64,000 nt of DNA, from assembly GCA_002428445.1 (NCBI GenBank), contig DIWJ01000074.1, forward strand, positions 47,052-111,051. Direction: 5' to 3'. The translations under genes and the position numbers were made by a program. Positions 53,613 to 62,145 of this stretch are shown here, piece after piece; the stretch's first letter is position 1, and every line of letters begins with the position of its first letter. The notes beneath the pieces were generated by a model. It had not been told where the DNA came from and made no database searches. It worked only from the letters and a program-made list of their open reading frames with translations. This DNA comes from Syntrophaceae bacterium UBA6109 (GTDB taxonomy: Bacteria > Desulfobacterota > Syntrophia > Syntrophales > UBA6109).

Positions 53613-54113
53613 TCACGCCGGTTTTCCGGCGCCTCCCCCGTAAACCTCAAGGACTTTTTCGATGATATTCGTCGTCGACGCGCCCTCGGTCATGGGAATG
53701 AGCTTTACCCGGCCGCCCCAGGAGAGGACCTCGTTCCGTCCGACGACCTTCTCTTCCCGCCAGTCGCCGCCCTTCACAAGCGTGTCGGGGCGGAAGAGCT
53801 CGATGAGGGCCAGCGGCGTCGGTTCGGAGAAGACCGTCACGAAATCCACGCATTCCAGCGCCGCGATCAGCTCGGCCCGCTCCCTTTCGGGAACCAGGGG
53901 CCGCTTCTCCCCCTTGATCTCCCGGACCGATGCGTCGCTGTTGACGGCGACGACCAGGACATCGCCGAGACGACGGGCCTCCCCGAGGTAGCGGACATGG
54001 CCGACGTGGAGGATATCGAAGCAACCGTTTGTAAAGACGATCTTTTTCCCCGCCGCCCGCAGTTCGCCGAGACGCCTGCGAAGTTCCTGCCGGTCCAGCA
54101 GCTTTTCCTTCAT
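53613..54113 (-). CDS. rfaE2: Adenylyltransferase RfaE2-like (ADP-heptose synthesis)
   Basis: The 166-residue protein is the nucleotidyltransferase half of HldE: FTNGCFDILHVGHVRYLGEA (HxGH motif), GDVLVVAVNSDASVREIKG, VKGGDWREEKVVG and GASTTNIIEKV. It adenylylates heptose-1-phosphate for LPS core synthesis; a separate kinase half (RfaE1) would be elsewhere. It overlaps comF by four bases. Confidence 0.92.
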   Translation of the reverse strand: MKEKLLDRQELRRRLGELRAAGKKIVFTNGCFDILHVGHVRYLGEARRLGDVLVVAVNSDASVREIKGEKRPLVPERERAELIAALECVDFVTVFSEPTPLALIELFRPDTLVKGGDWREEKVVGRNEVLSWGGRVKLIPMTEGASTTNIIEKVLEVYGGGAGKPA

Positions 54114-54865
54114 TGCGCACCCTCCGCTTCCATTCCGCCGTCACGCACGGCCCTTGCCAGCGTCAGCGCGGCGACCCTTGCCGCGCCCGCTTTTTTCAAC
54201 ACCCGCGCGCACTCGCGTATGGTGCTCCCGGTCGTGTAGACGTCATCGAGGATGACGATGTTTTTCCCCTCGATGCGCTCGGGAAACGACGCCGCAAAAG
54301 CGCCCCTCACGTTGGTCATCCGCTCTTTGCGCCCCAACCCGACCTGCGGATCCCGGTGCTCGCGGCGCTGCAGGACGGCGGTATCGAAGGGGATCTTGAA
54401 GGCCCCGGCGACGACCCTCCCGAGGATGACGGCCTGGTTGAAACCGCGCTGCCGCAGGCGGTTTGCATGGAGCGGAACCGGAAGCAGCCGGTCGTAATCC
54501 GCCGGGCGAAATCCGGGCCAGGAACGGGCTGCCATCCATCGTCCCAGCAGGACGCCGCCCGCCGTCCTCGACCGGTATTTGAAGCGGGAAATCGCCTCCA
54601 GGAGTGGCCCGTCGTAACGGCCGGCTGAGCGCGCGACGTCGAAGGAGGGCGGATCCTTCAGGCAGTCGCCGCAGACGTGATCGATGCCGTCGGGAGCGGG
54701 AAAGGGACCGCCGCAGAGGGTGCACAGCGGCGAAGCGATCGGAGAGATCTTCTCCGTGCAGGCCTCGCAGAACGGCTTCGTCCCGCCTTCGTCAAGAACG
54801 GTCTGGCAGGAAAGGCATGTGCGGGGAAAGATGACGTCTGCAAGCGACTGGAGAAAAACCTTCAA
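54110..54865 (-). CDS. comF: ComF-family phosphoribosyltransferase-like protein
   Basis: The 251-residue protein has an N-terminal zinc region (CLSCQTVLDEGGTKPFCEAC, CTLCGGPF, DHVCGDCLKDPP), then the PRTase domain with LLPVPLHANRLRQRGFNQAV and the PRPP motif IVILDDVYTTGSTIRECARV. ComF proteins act in DNA uptake in competent species and are widespread otherwise. It is coupled to the rfaE2-like gene. Confidence 0.92.
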   Translation of the reverse strand: MKVFLQSLADVIFPRTCLSCQTVLDEGGTKPFCEACTEKISPIASPLCTLCGGPFPAPDGIDHVCGDCLKDPPSFDVARSAGRYDGPLLEAISRFKYRSRTAGGVLLGRWMAARSWPGFRPADYDRLLPVPLHANRLRQRGFNQAVILGRVVAGAFKIPFDTAVLQRREHRDPQVGLGRKERMTNVRGAFAASFPERIEGKNIVILDDVYTTGSTIRECARVLKKAGAARVAALTLARAVRDGGMEAEGAQ

Positions 54866-54901
54866 CCCGCCCTCACCCGGCAGCCCCGCGACGAAGGTCC
54901 G

Positions 54902-55294
54902 TCACTCGCAAGTCAGGTCGGTGAGATGAGCTGCCTTTTCGTCGATATCCATTCTCGGCGCGTCGGCCCACAGCCGCTCGATCTCGTACAGCTCCCGAAT
55001 CGGTTCATAGAAGATGTGGACGATCACGTCGTCATAATCCAGAAGCACCCACTTGCCGTACGTCTCCCCCTCCACACCGAGGGCCCGAACGCCTTCTTTC
55101 TTCAACTGTTCCTGAAGCCAGGAGGAGAGCGCCTGAACCTGCCGGCTCGAGGTTGCACTGCAGATGATGAAATAGTCGGCGATGGAAGAAACCTCGCGGA
55201 CTTCCAGAACAATCAGGTCCTTGGCCTTCTTTTCCAGCAACGTGTTGACGCACAGCAATGCCCTCTGCTTTGTATCCGTGGGTTGTTCGACCAA
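54902..55294 (-). CDS. rsfS: Ribosomal silencing factor RsfS
   Basis: A TTG at 55294 behind GGGAGG gives 130 residues, the usual length; an ATG at 55351 would add 19 atypical residues. The sequence has KAKDLIVLEVREVSSIADYF, IICSATSSRQVQALSSWLQE and YGKWVLLDYDDVIVHIFYEP, the RsfS (DUF143) signature. It binds ribosomal protein L14 and blocks subunit joining in starvation. Confidence 0.92.
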   Translation of the reverse strand: MVEQPTDTKQRALLCVNTLLEKKAKDLIVLEVREVSSIADYFIICSATSSRQVQALSSWLQEQLKKEGVRALGVEGETYGKWVLLDYDDVIVHIFYEPIRELYEIERLWADAPRMDIDEKAAHLTDLTCE

Positions 55295-55510
55295 AATTTC
55301 CTCCCTGAGAATCCCGCCGCGGCGTTTCCCTGCAACGGTCCGCCCGATCACGAAAAGCCGGGCTCCACTTCCTCAACCCTTTCGTAACAAAGTCCGTATG
55401 CGCTGTCAATTTTTAATCCAATCCGGCGGATAATCAAATTGCTCGTTGTGAAGGGCGCGGCCTTTGTGATACAGAAAACCCATCACCCCGCCGGAGCTGA
55501 AGTGCCGCAG

Positions 55511-56323
55511 ATGCGAGAAATCCTCAAGAAGATCCATGCCCACGTTCCCATCCGCCTCCTTGCCGGGAAGGTCCTGCCGCTGGTGCTGCGGGAGCGGATC
55601 CGGCCGGAGATCGGAATCAGCCACACCGCGCTCGACGAGATCCCGCGGGATGAATTCCTGCGCGTCGCGGACATCCTGCGGCAGGAGGGACTCCCGGTGA
55701 CCATCCATGCGCCGTTCATGGACCTGCGGCCGGGGGCGCTCGATCCCCGTATCCGCCGGGAAAGCGCGGCCCGCATCGCCCAGGCCCTTGCCCTGGCGCC
55801 CTATTTCCGGCCCCGTTCGGTCGTCTGCCATGCCTGCTTCGACGAACGCTATTACGTATCGGCGGAAGAACAGTGGCTGGACAACAGCATCGAAACGTGG
55901 CGCGGTCTCCTGCCGGCGGCGGAGGATGCGGATACGGTGATCTGCCTGGAAAACGTCTACGAGAAGGAGCCGCTCCACATGCGCCGGCTGCTGGAGGCCG
56001 TCGATTCCCCGCGGCTGCGCTTCTGTTTCGATACGGGACATTTCAACATCTCCTCCGCGGCGCCCCTGAAATTGTGGATCGACGAGATGGCGCCCTGGCT
56101 GGGTCATGTCCATCTCCACGACAACAGCGGCACGCGCGACGAACATCTCCCCGTCGGGGAGGGGATCTTCCCCTTTGCCGAGTTCTTCGCCTATCTCCGG
56201 GAACGTTCGCTGCGGCCCATTCTGACCGTCGAATCCCATTCGGAGCGCGATCTCTGGCGGATGCTGGATAATCTCGATGCGCTGAGGCTGCTCGATGGAT
56301 GGGAAGCGGATGATCCGTCGTAA
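55511..56323 (+). CDS. TIM-barrel sugar isomerase/endonuclease IV-like protein
   Basis: The start is taken at ATG 55511 (MREILKKIHAHVPIRLL), giving 270 residues; a GTG at 55448 could add 21. The xylose-isomerase-like barrel has VTIHAPFMDLRPGALDP, SVVCHACFDERYY, VICLENVYEKEPLHMRRLLE, LRFCFDTGHFNI and GHVHLHDNSGTRDEHLPVGE. His, Asp and Glu are placed for a divalent metal site. It precedes two peptide-type permease genes by 24 bases and may act on their import substrate. The exact reaction is not determined. Confidence 0.8.
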   Translation: MREILKKIHAHVPIRLLAGKVLPLVLRERIRPEIGISHTALDEIPRDEFLRVADILRQEGLPVTIHAPFMDLRPGALDPRIRRESAARIAQALALAPYFRPRSVVCHACFDERYYVSAEEQWLDNSIETWRGLLPAAEDADTVICLENVYEKEPLHMRRLLEAVDSPRLRFCFDTGHFNISSAAPLKLWIDEMAPWLGHVHLHDNSGTRDEHLPVGEGIFPFAEFFAYLRERSLRPILTVESHSERDLWRMLDNLDALRLLDGWEADDPS

Positions 56324-56347
56324 ACCGGCAGGAGCAAGGGGAACACC

Positions 56348-57325
56348 GTGATTGTCTATCTCGCCAAACGACTGATCTTCATGGTTCCGCTGCTCCTGGG
56401 AATCACGGTCATCTGCTTTGCCGTCATGCACCTTGCCCCCGGTTCGCCGACGGACCTGCAGACGGAGATGAACCCGCGCGTATCGGCGGAAGCGAAGGAA
56501 AGGCTGCGGGCGTTTTACGAACTCGACAAACCCCTCCACGTCCAGTATTTTTCCTGGGTCAAAAAGCTCGCGGTGCTGGACCTGGGCACGTCCTTTTCTC
56601 CGGACCGCCGGCCCGTTGCGGACAAGATCCTCGAACGGCTGCCGATCACGATCGCTCTCAACGTCCTGTCCCTGCTCCTGATCCTGTTCGTCGCCATTCC
56701 CATCGGCGTCCTGTCGGCCGTTCACCAGGATTCCTGGTTCGACCGCGCCATGAGCGTCTTCGTCTTCATCGGCTTCGCCATTCCCACCTTCTGGCTCGCA
56801 CTGCTGCTGATGATCTTCTTCGGCGTGCAGCTGGGCTGGCTGCCCATCTCCGGCATCCGCTCGCTCAACTGGGAGTACCTGCCGGCCTGGGACGCCTTCG
56901 TCGATCTCCTGAAACACCTGATCCTGCCGGTCCTGATTTCCGCCTTCGGCGGTCTGGCCGGCCTTTCCCGCTACATGCGGGCGAACATGCTGGAGGTGAT
57001 CCGCCAGGACTACATCACGACGGCCAGGGCCAAGGGTCTGAGCCGGCGCACGGTCATCTACAAGCACGCGCTGCGGAACGCCCTGCTGCCGGTCGTGACG
57101 ATCCTCGGGCTTTCCGTGCCCGGGCTGATCGGCGGGAGCGTGATCTTCGAAACGATCTTCGCCATTCCGGGGATGGGGCAGCTCTTCTACATGGCGGTCA
57201 TGGCGCGCGACTACCCGACGGTGATGGGGATCCTCTTCATCGGCGCGGTGCTGACGCTGATCGGCAACCTTCTCGCGGACCTGTCCTATGCGCTCGTGGA
57301 TCCGCGGATCCGCGTTTCGGAGTAG
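56348..57325 (+). CDS. ABC transporter permease, DppB/OppB type
   Basis: The 325-residue protein starts at GTG and has six helices with the family markers [70 protein letters not shown] and the EAA-like loop [20 protein letters not shown]. It imports peptides or nickel with a DppC-type partner (next gene). No solute-binding protein or ATPase gene lies beside it. Confidence 0.9.
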   Translation: MIVYLAKRLIFMVPLLLGITVICFAVMHLAPGSPTDLQTEMNPRVSAEAKERLRAFYELDKPLHVQYFSWVKKLAVLDLGTSFSPDRRPVADKILERLPITIALNVLSLLLILFVAIPIGVLSAVHQDSWFDRAMSVFVFIGFAIPTFWLALLLMIFFGVQLGWLPISGIRSLNWEYLPAWDAFVDLLKHLILPVLISAFGGLAGLSRYMRANMLEVIRQDYITTARAKGLSRRTVIYKHALRNALLPVVTILGLSVPGLIGGSVIFETIFAIPGMGQLFYMAVMARDYPTVMGILFIGAVLTLIGNLLADLSYALVDPRIRVSE

Positions 57326-57328
57326 GCC

Positions 57329-58168
57329 ATGGAAATGCACAGCGATTTCTGGGAACGGTTCCGGATGAACAAGATGGCCCTGGCGGGGAGTATCCTAGTC
57401 CTGCTGCTGTTCGTCGTCTCTTTTTTCGCCCCCTGGCTTTCCGCCTATGATCCCGAAGCGATCGACCTGAGGCTCGTCCTCGCCGAGCCCAGCCTGTCCC
57501 ACCCCTTCGGAACCGATCAGCTCGGGCGCGACGTCCTCGCCCGCATGATCTGGGGCGCGCGGATTTCGCTCAAGGTGGGCTTTGTCGCCACGGGGATCGC
57601 CGTCCTCATCGGGATCGTCCTGGGGGCGCTGGCGGGCTACTACGGGCGCTGGGTCGATACGGCGATCATGCGCTTCGTGGACATCATGCTGTGCTTTCCG
57701 ACGTTCTTTCTCATCCTCGCCGTCATCGCCTTCCTGGAGCCGTCGATCTGGAACATCATGGCGGTGATCGGGCTGACGGGCTGGATGAGCATTGCCCGGC
57801 TTGTCCGGGCGGACTTCATCTCCCTCAAGGAACGGGACTTCGTGAAGGCGGCCCGGGTCATCGGCGCCGGCGACCTGCGCATTATCTTCCTGCACATCCT
57901 CCCCAACGCCATGGCTTCCGTCCTCGTCGCGGCGACGCTGGGCGTGGCGGGCGCCATTCTCACGGAATCGGCGCTGAGCTTCCTCGGGATCGGCGTCCAG
58001 CCGCCGACGCCCAGCTGGGGCAATATCCTCACCGCCGGGAAGGACAACATCGACATCGCCTGGTGGCTGTCGCTGTACCCGGGGCTTGCCATCCTCGTCA
58101 CGGTCCTGGGCTACAACCTCCTCGGGGAGGGCATCCGCGACTCCCTCGATCCGCGCCTGCGGAAGTAA
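57329..58168 (+). CDS. ABC transporter permease, DppC/OppC type
   Basis: The 279-residue protein has the DppC order: N-terminal MNKMALAGSILVLLLFVVSF, HPFGTDQLGRDVLARMIWGA, then helices, and the EAA-like loop VKAARVIGAGDLRIIFLHIL followed by ESALSFLGIGVQPPTPSWGN. It is spaced three bases after the DppB-like gene. Together they form a heterodimeric import channel; the missing ATPase and binding protein must be elsewhere. Confidence 0.92.
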   Translation: MEMHSDFWERFRMNKMALAGSILVLLLFVVSFFAPWLSAYDPEAIDLRLVLAEPSLSHPFGTDQLGRDVLARMIWGARISLKVGFVATGIAVLIGIVLGALAGYYGRWVDTAIMRFVDIMLCFPTFFLILAVIAFLEPSIWNIMAVIGLTGWMSIARLVRADFISLKERDFVKAARVIGAGDLRIIFLHILPNAMASVLVAATLGVAGAILTESALSFLGIGVQPPTPSWGNILTAGKDNIDIAWWLSLYPGLAILVTVLGYNLLGEGIRDSLDPRLRK

Positions 58169-58495
58169 ATCCGCAGCCCGCGTCATCATCCAACCTGCCA
58201 TTTCCCCGTGCAGGAGAATATCGATCCCATCTCGGTCGTCATTGCGAACGGAGCGAAGCAATCTGCAGTTAAGAACGAGATTGCCGCGTCGCTGCGCTCC
58301 TCGCAGTGACGAATTCCCGTTCCGCATGGCGCCCCTATCCCCTTGTCCGGACTGCATAAGGGATTTCGCAGCCGGAAATAGGGGTTTGCCTGATGCCTCC
58401 GCCGGGCGAGTCGGGTTATGCTGTCCGCCGGGGTCGAGGGCTTCTTCAGCTGAGGCGTTTTGGGTTTTTCACCGGTTTTGAAAAAGGAGGTCGTT
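58169..58495. other. Intergenic region with dispersed inverted repeat
   Basis: About 330 bases holding the repeat described separately at 58238-58310. No gene is seen. The final part (TTGAAAAAGGAGGTCGTT) is the ribosome site of the next gene. Confidence 0.4.
58238..58310. repeat. Dispersed GTCATTGCGA-type palindromic repeat
   Basis: The left arm GTCATTGCGAACGGAGCGAA and the right arm GCTGCGCTCCTCGCAGTGAC are imperfect inverted repeats separated by AATCT..GAGATTGCC, with CAATCT/AGATTG closing the stem. This is the abundant short dispersed palindrome (GCAATCTC / GAGATTGC core) seen in many deltaproteobacterial genomes. It probably moves as a REPIN or MITE-like unit. Confidence 0.75.
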
Positions 58496-59140
58496 ATGAA
58501 GAGAGCATCCTGGATGGGAAGGTTCGTCGGATCAGCGGCGGTTGCGGCCCTGTTCCTGGCGATCGGCGCAGGCCCCGTTTCGGCGCACTGCGATACCATG
58601 GACGGACCGGTCATCAAGGCGGCGCAGAAGGCCCTCGAGACCGGCAAGGTCGAGCACGTTCTCGTGTGGGTGCAGAAGAAAGACGAGGCGGCAATGGAGG
58701 CCGCCTTCGCAAAGACACGGGAAGTCCGCAGATTGAATCCGGCGGCCCGGGAACTGGCCGACATGTATTTCTTCGAAACGCTGGTGCGCGTCCACCGGGC
58801 GGGCGAAGGAGCGCCCTATACGGGCATCATACCGGCGGGGGCCGTCGTGGAACCGGCCGTGGAGCATGCCGACAAGGCGCTGGAAGAGGGCAAACCGGAC
58901 GAGATCCTTTCCTTTGTTACGGAAGCGGTCGCAAAGGGCATCCGCCATCACTTCGAGCGCGCCTATCAAGCGAAGCAGCATGCCTCGCACAGCGTCGAGG
59001 CGGGACGGGAGTTTGTCGGCGCCTATGTGCCTTACGTCCATTACGTGGAGAGGCTTTCCCTCGACGCCGCCGTCACGGACGGACATCACGGCGGAGAGCA
59101 CGAAAAGCATGCGGCATCCATGGAACACAAACACAAATAG
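58496..59140 (+). CDS. Secreted DUF6448-like protein
   Basis: The ATG at 58496 has AGGAGG at optimal spacing and gives 214 residues with a signal peptide (GSAAVAALFLAIGAGPVSA). The mature protein starts HCDTMDGPVIKAAQKAL, a marker of this family, and has YFFETLVRVHRAGEGAPYTG and FSFVTEAVAKGIRHHFERA-like helices, ending in a His-rich tail (GHHGGEHEKHAASMEHKHK). The His tail and HCD motif suggest metal binding, but no function is known to me. Confidence 0.75.
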   Translation: MKRASWMGRFVGSAAVAALFLAIGAGPVSAHCDTMDGPVIKAAQKALETGKVEHVLVWVQKKDEAAMEAAFAKTREVRRLNPAARELADMYFFETLVRVHRAGEGAPYTGIIPAGAVVEPAVEHADKALEEGKPDEILSFVTEAVAKGIRHHFERAYQAKQHASHSVEAGREFVGAYVPYVHYVERLSLDAAVTDGHHGGEHEKHAASMEHKHK

Positions 59141-59199
59141 GAGAGTGAAGAGCATTCCTCCGGTCCGTTCGCCCGGGGGCCGGAAACAAGGGGGAAAAC

Positions 59200-59859
59200 A
59201 TGGAAATCATCGACTTGAAAGATAAGGAATCCGTTCAGAAGGAAGGCAGAAAAGTCTGTGTCCTGGTCGAGGAGCCGTATCTGCAGGTCAACCGCGTCTG
59301 CCTGGAGCCGGGAGGGGCGGTGCCGCGCCACAAGGCGAATTCGAACGTCGCCCTGTACGTCCTCTGCGGGGAAGGAACCTTGTCCGTCGACGAGGAGTCG
59401 GAGCGGATGGATGTGAAGAAGCTTTTTCGCGTGCCCTTCGGCGCGTCGATGGACATCCGGAACGCTTCAAAAGACCGCCTTGAGTTCCTCGTCATCAAGG
59501 CCCCCCATCCGAAAGAAATGGCGGAAGCGCCGGCGCAGGGGCTGGAAAGCGGCCATTTCGTCAATATCGTCCATTTCCCCGGGATCAAGGAGGGGAAGGA
59601 ACAGGAGTTTATCGCCTGGTTCAAGCGGTCCAGTGAAATCTTCGCAAAGCATCCAGGATTCCTGTCCCGTAAACTCCTGAAGTCCACGGAGGAAGACGGG
59701 GCTTACGCGGCCATCGTGGAGCACCGGTCGAAAGAAACCTTCATGGCCATGCACCTGAGCGACGAGCGCCAGGAGTTGTTCGGGCAGGTCAAGCCTCTCA
59801 TGGAAGGTATGCCGACGCCGGAATTCTATCAGATCGTCACCGGGCGCCCGAAAGGATGA
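59200..59859 (+). CDS. Cupin plus antibiotic-biosynthesis-monooxygenase-like fusion protein
   Basis: The 219-residue protein has an N-terminal cupin (VNRVCLEPGGAVPRHKANSN, YVLCGEGTLSVDEE, LFRVPFGASMDIRN; one typical His kept) and a C-terminal ABM-type ferredoxin fold (FVNIVHFPGIKEGKEQEFIA, WFKRSSEIFAKHPGFLSRKL, HRSKETFMAMHLS). The combination suggests a small-molecule binding or oxygenase-like role. It follows the DUF6448 gene by 59 bases, same direction. Function unknown. Confidence 0.75.
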   Translation: MEIIDLKDKESVQKEGRKVCVLVEEPYLQVNRVCLEPGGAVPRHKANSNVALYVLCGEGTLSVDEESERMDVKKLFRVPFGASMDIRNASKDRLEFLVIKAPHPKEMAEAPAQGLESGHFVNIVHFPGIKEGKEQEFIAWFKRSSEIFAKHPGFLSRKLLKSTEEDGAYAAIVEHRSKETFMAMHLSDERQELFGQVKPLMEGMPTPEFYQIVTGRPKG

Positions 59860-59949
59860 AGGGACCTTTTCGCCGCACACAGGCAGTATAGACTGGCGGA
59901 TTTTCTCCGCGGGCAGGGACGCCTCTTGCATCGTTCCTCCGCTCAGATC

Positions 59950-60188
59950 GTCCTGATCTTGTCTTTATAGGCCCAGTTCTCGTTTCCGGTGTTGTAATGC
60001 GGATCGATGAGATGCACTTGACCTGCCCGGCGTAGTAGGGAAGGAGCGCCTTCAGGGCCAGGAGGTTGTCGCCCTCGACGAGCAGGTTGCCGCTGCCCGG
60101 TTCGCCGACGGACAACTCGGGAATGTCCTTGAGGAGGTGATAGGGGACTTCTCAATGATGATTTTCAGAAATAACCGGCGAAGGGAAA
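59950..60188 (-). pseudogene. Remnant of a type III restriction-modification methyltransferase (mod)
   Basis: Leftward frames give LSVGEPGSGNLLVEGDNLLA, LKALLPYYAGQVKCI and, after a frameshift, DPHYNTGNENWAYKDKIRTI. These match the start of type III Mod proteins up to the DPPYNTG catalytic motif (here DPHYNTG), including the common NLLVEGDNL block. The rest of mod and res is missing. The stop comes at once after RTI. It is a decayed fragment. Confidence 0.65.
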
Positions 60189-60365
60189 TTATCCCTGGAG
60201 CTTTTTGAGGATATTTTTGGCCAGGTTTTCGTTGATTTCGTTGTGGCGGGGGATGGGTTGGGCCATTTTCGACTTGGGATTCTGATACCAGTCATGTTTC
60301 CCGCCGTGGCGGATCAGGACGCACCCCAGTTCCGAGAGTCGCTTGATCAGCTCCGTTCGTTTCAT
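60189..60365 (-). CDS. hicA: HicA-type mRNA interferase toxin
   Basis: The ATG at 60365 gives 58 residues (MKRTELIKRLSELGCVLIRH, GGKHDWYQNPKSKMAQPIPR, HNEINENLAKNILKKL). The fold is the double-stranded RNA-binding-like HicA with the catalytic His in RHGGKHDW. It overlaps hicB by four bases, so toxin follows antitoxin in one operon (hicB first). Confidence 0.88.
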   Translation of the reverse strand: MKRTELIKRLSELGCVLIRHGGKHDWYQNPKSKMAQPIPRHNEINENLAKNILKKLQG

Positions 60366-60565
60366 GCGACTTGCAGTTCCCCTACTCTTCGTATGCAGGG
60401 CACCGCGCCGCTGGAAAAGTCTTGGAGCAGGTCGAGCAGGTTTTCCTGCAGTTCTTCCAGGGTCAGCCCCTGGGTCATATAATCGGGATATTCTTCGACG
60501 TAGCCGACCCAGAATTCCCCGTCCCGCCAATAGACATATCGAACCTTATCCACGTTGCCCTCCAC
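60362..60565 (-). CDS. hicB: HicB-type antitoxin (short)
   Basis: The 67-residue protein has the RNase H-like HicB start (DKVRYVYWRDGEFWVGYVEE, YPDYMTQGLTLEELQENLLD). It lacks a C-terminal DNA-binding domain seen in longer HicB proteins, which is usual for the short class. It neutralises HicA and may repress the pair. It lies upstream of hicA. Confidence 0.85.
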   Translation of the reverse strand: MEGNVDKVRYVYWRDGEFWVGYVEEYPDYMTQGLTLEELQENLLDLLQDFSSGAVPCIRRVGELQVA

Positions 60566-60693
60566 GATAAAACCGGAGCACCCGGTGACATACGCTGCCT
60601 CTTCATATAAATTGAATGACGGCCGTTGTCAAGAATCTCGGATTTACTGCATTTTTTCGAGAGTGGAGAAAGCGCGCAGCCGCTCCCACTCTT

Positions 60694-61068
60694 TTACTCG
60701 TAACCCAGTTCCGCGAGGCGCTCCTCCTCGATGCCCAGGAAATGGGCCACTTCGTGCACCACGGTGATCTCGATCTCGCGCTCCAGTTCCTCCAGCGTCC
60801 CGCACATCTCTTCCAGCGGCTCCTGGAAGATGAAAATCGTGTCCGGGTATTCGACGGGGGCAAAAAAGGTTCGTTCCGTCAAGGCGGCGCCCTGATAGAG
60901 CCCGAGCAGGGTGTCTCCCGGCGGCACGCCGGCGTCCTCCAGCATGTCCTGCGTCGGCCGGTCGCGGACCGTGATGACGATGTTTTCCAGGTGCGACCGG
61001 ATCTCTTCGGGGATGCGCCGGATGGCGCGGTCGACGGCCCGGTCGAATTCCTTGGTGTGAAGTCTCAT
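60694..61068 (-). CDS. Minimal zincin-like metallopeptidase (DUF1025)
   Basis: The 124-residue protein has the zinc motif VVHEVAHFLGIEEERL (HExxH, third ligand further on) after a helical N-terminus and the conserved GLYQGAALTERT, YPDTIFIFQEPLEEMCGT. The family is about 120 residues and cytosolic. Its substrate is not known. It reads leftward and is separated from hicB by 128 bases. Confidence 0.85.
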   Translation of the reverse strand: MRLHTKEFDRAVDRAIRRIPEEIRSHLENIVITVRDRPTQDMLEDAGVPPGDTLLGLYQGAALTERTFFAPVEYPDTIFIFQEPLEEMCGTLEELEREIEITVVHEVAHFLGIEEERLAELGYE

Positions 61069-61170
61069 GGATCTCCTTCCCGATGGCTTCCTGCCTTGTT
61101 CTGCACTTGTACCCCAATCCGGTTGTTCCGTTCAAGTCCGGTTCTGCAGGGAAAGCGCCTCCGAATCAAA

Positions 61171-61199
61171 TTGACAAACCATGTTTTTTCCATTAGACA
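61171..61199 (+). promoter_or_regulatory. Possible sigma70-type promoter for the amino-acid importer
   Basis: TTGACA (61171-61176) and TAGACA (61194-61199) are separated by 17 bases. The -35 is perfect and the -10 is weak (three of six bases match). They lie about 66 bases ahead of the binding-protein start, upstream of AGGAGG. Confidence 0.4.
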
Positions 61200-61265
61200 G
61201 AGCTCCGGAAGCCGGTCATTTCATTCCCATAAACTTCATAAGCCCAGCAAACAAGGAGGTCGTGT

Positions 61266-62069
61266 ATGTTGAGGAAGAAGAGATGGATCTTTTTCTCTGT
61301 TCTCGTCATCGTGTCCCTGCTGTTCGCGGGGACGGCCTTAGCCGGTACGCTCCAGGACGTCAAGGCCCGCGGCAAACTCCTGGCGGGTGTGAAGACGGAC
61401 TTCCCGCCCTTCGGGTTCGTCGATGAAAAGGGAGTCAACAAGGGCTTCGACGTGGACATCGCCAAGGCCTTGGCGAAAGAACTCTTCGGCAAGGATACCG
61501 CCGTGGAATTCGTCGCCGTCACCTCGGCCAACCGCATTCCCTTCCTTACCACCAACAAGATTGACATGATCCTCGCCAGCATGACGATCACCGATGAGCG
61601 CAAGAAGGTCATCGACTACAGCATCCCCTATTTCATGTCGGGGCATCTGCTCCTTGTCCACAAGGACAGCAACATCACGAAGTACCAGGATCTGGCGGGG
61701 CGAAAGGTATCGACGACGCAGGGCTCGACGGGCGACATCGTCATCGGCAGACTCGTCCCCAAAGCCGAGCGCGTGAAGTTCCAGCACAATTCCGAATCGC
61801 TCAAGGCCCTCAAGGACCGCCGGACCGAGGCCTTTGTCCAGGACGACATGCTGCTCGTCGACCTGCAGAAGAAGAACCCCGAACTGAAGATCGTCGGCTG
61901 GCCGCCCTTCGAGCCGGCTCCCTACGGTCTGGGTGTCCGCAAGGGCGATGCCGAGTGGCTCGGCTTCGTCGACAAGACCCTCACGAAGATGAAGAATTCG
62001 GGTGAGTACCAGAAACTCTGGGATTCCTGGTTCGGCGAATCCAAAGACTTCCTCCTGAAACTGAAATAA
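61266..62069 (+). CDS. Polar amino-acid ABC transporter substrate-binding protein
   Basis: The 267-residue protein has a signal peptide (FFSVLVIVSLLFAGTALA) and the SBP_bac_3 pattern: GKLLAGVKTDFPPFGFVDEK, GFDVDIAKALAKELFG, NRIPFLTTNKIDMILASMTI, TDERKKVIDYSIPYF, GLGVRKGDAEWLGFVDKTLT. It binds a polar amino acid or small amine in the periplasm. It heads an operon with two permeases and an ATPase. The strong terminator after it should keep binding protein in excess. Confidence 0.92.
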   Translation: MLRKKRWIFFSVLVIVSLLFAGTALAGTLQDVKARGKLLAGVKTDFPPFGFVDEKGVNKGFDVDIAKALAKELFGKDTAVEFVAVTSANRIPFLTTNKIDMILASMTITDERKKVIDYSIPYFMSGHLLLVHKDSNITKYQDLAGRKVSTTQGSTGDIVIGRLVPKAERVKFQHNSESLKALKDRRTEAFVQDDMLLVDLQKKNPELKIVGWPPFEPAPYGLGVRKGDAEWLGFVDKTLTKMKNSGEYQKLWDSWFGESKDFLLKLK

Positions 62070-62081
62070 CGTTCGAAGCCG

Positions 62082-62116
62082 GGAGGGATCGGAATTGTCC
62101 GGTCCCTCCTTTTTTT
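62082..62116 (+). terminator. Rho-independent terminator or attenuator inside the importer operon
   Basis: A 12-bp stem (GGAGGGA, a T-G wobble, CGGA paired with TCCG, G, TCCCTCC) with a 4-base loop is followed by seven T. It lies 12 bases after the binding-protein stop. This is a strong intrinsic terminator that probably allows partial read-through to the permeases. Confidence 0.85.
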
Positions 62117-62145
62117 CCCGCTGTAGCGAGGCGCGAATCCGGCCT

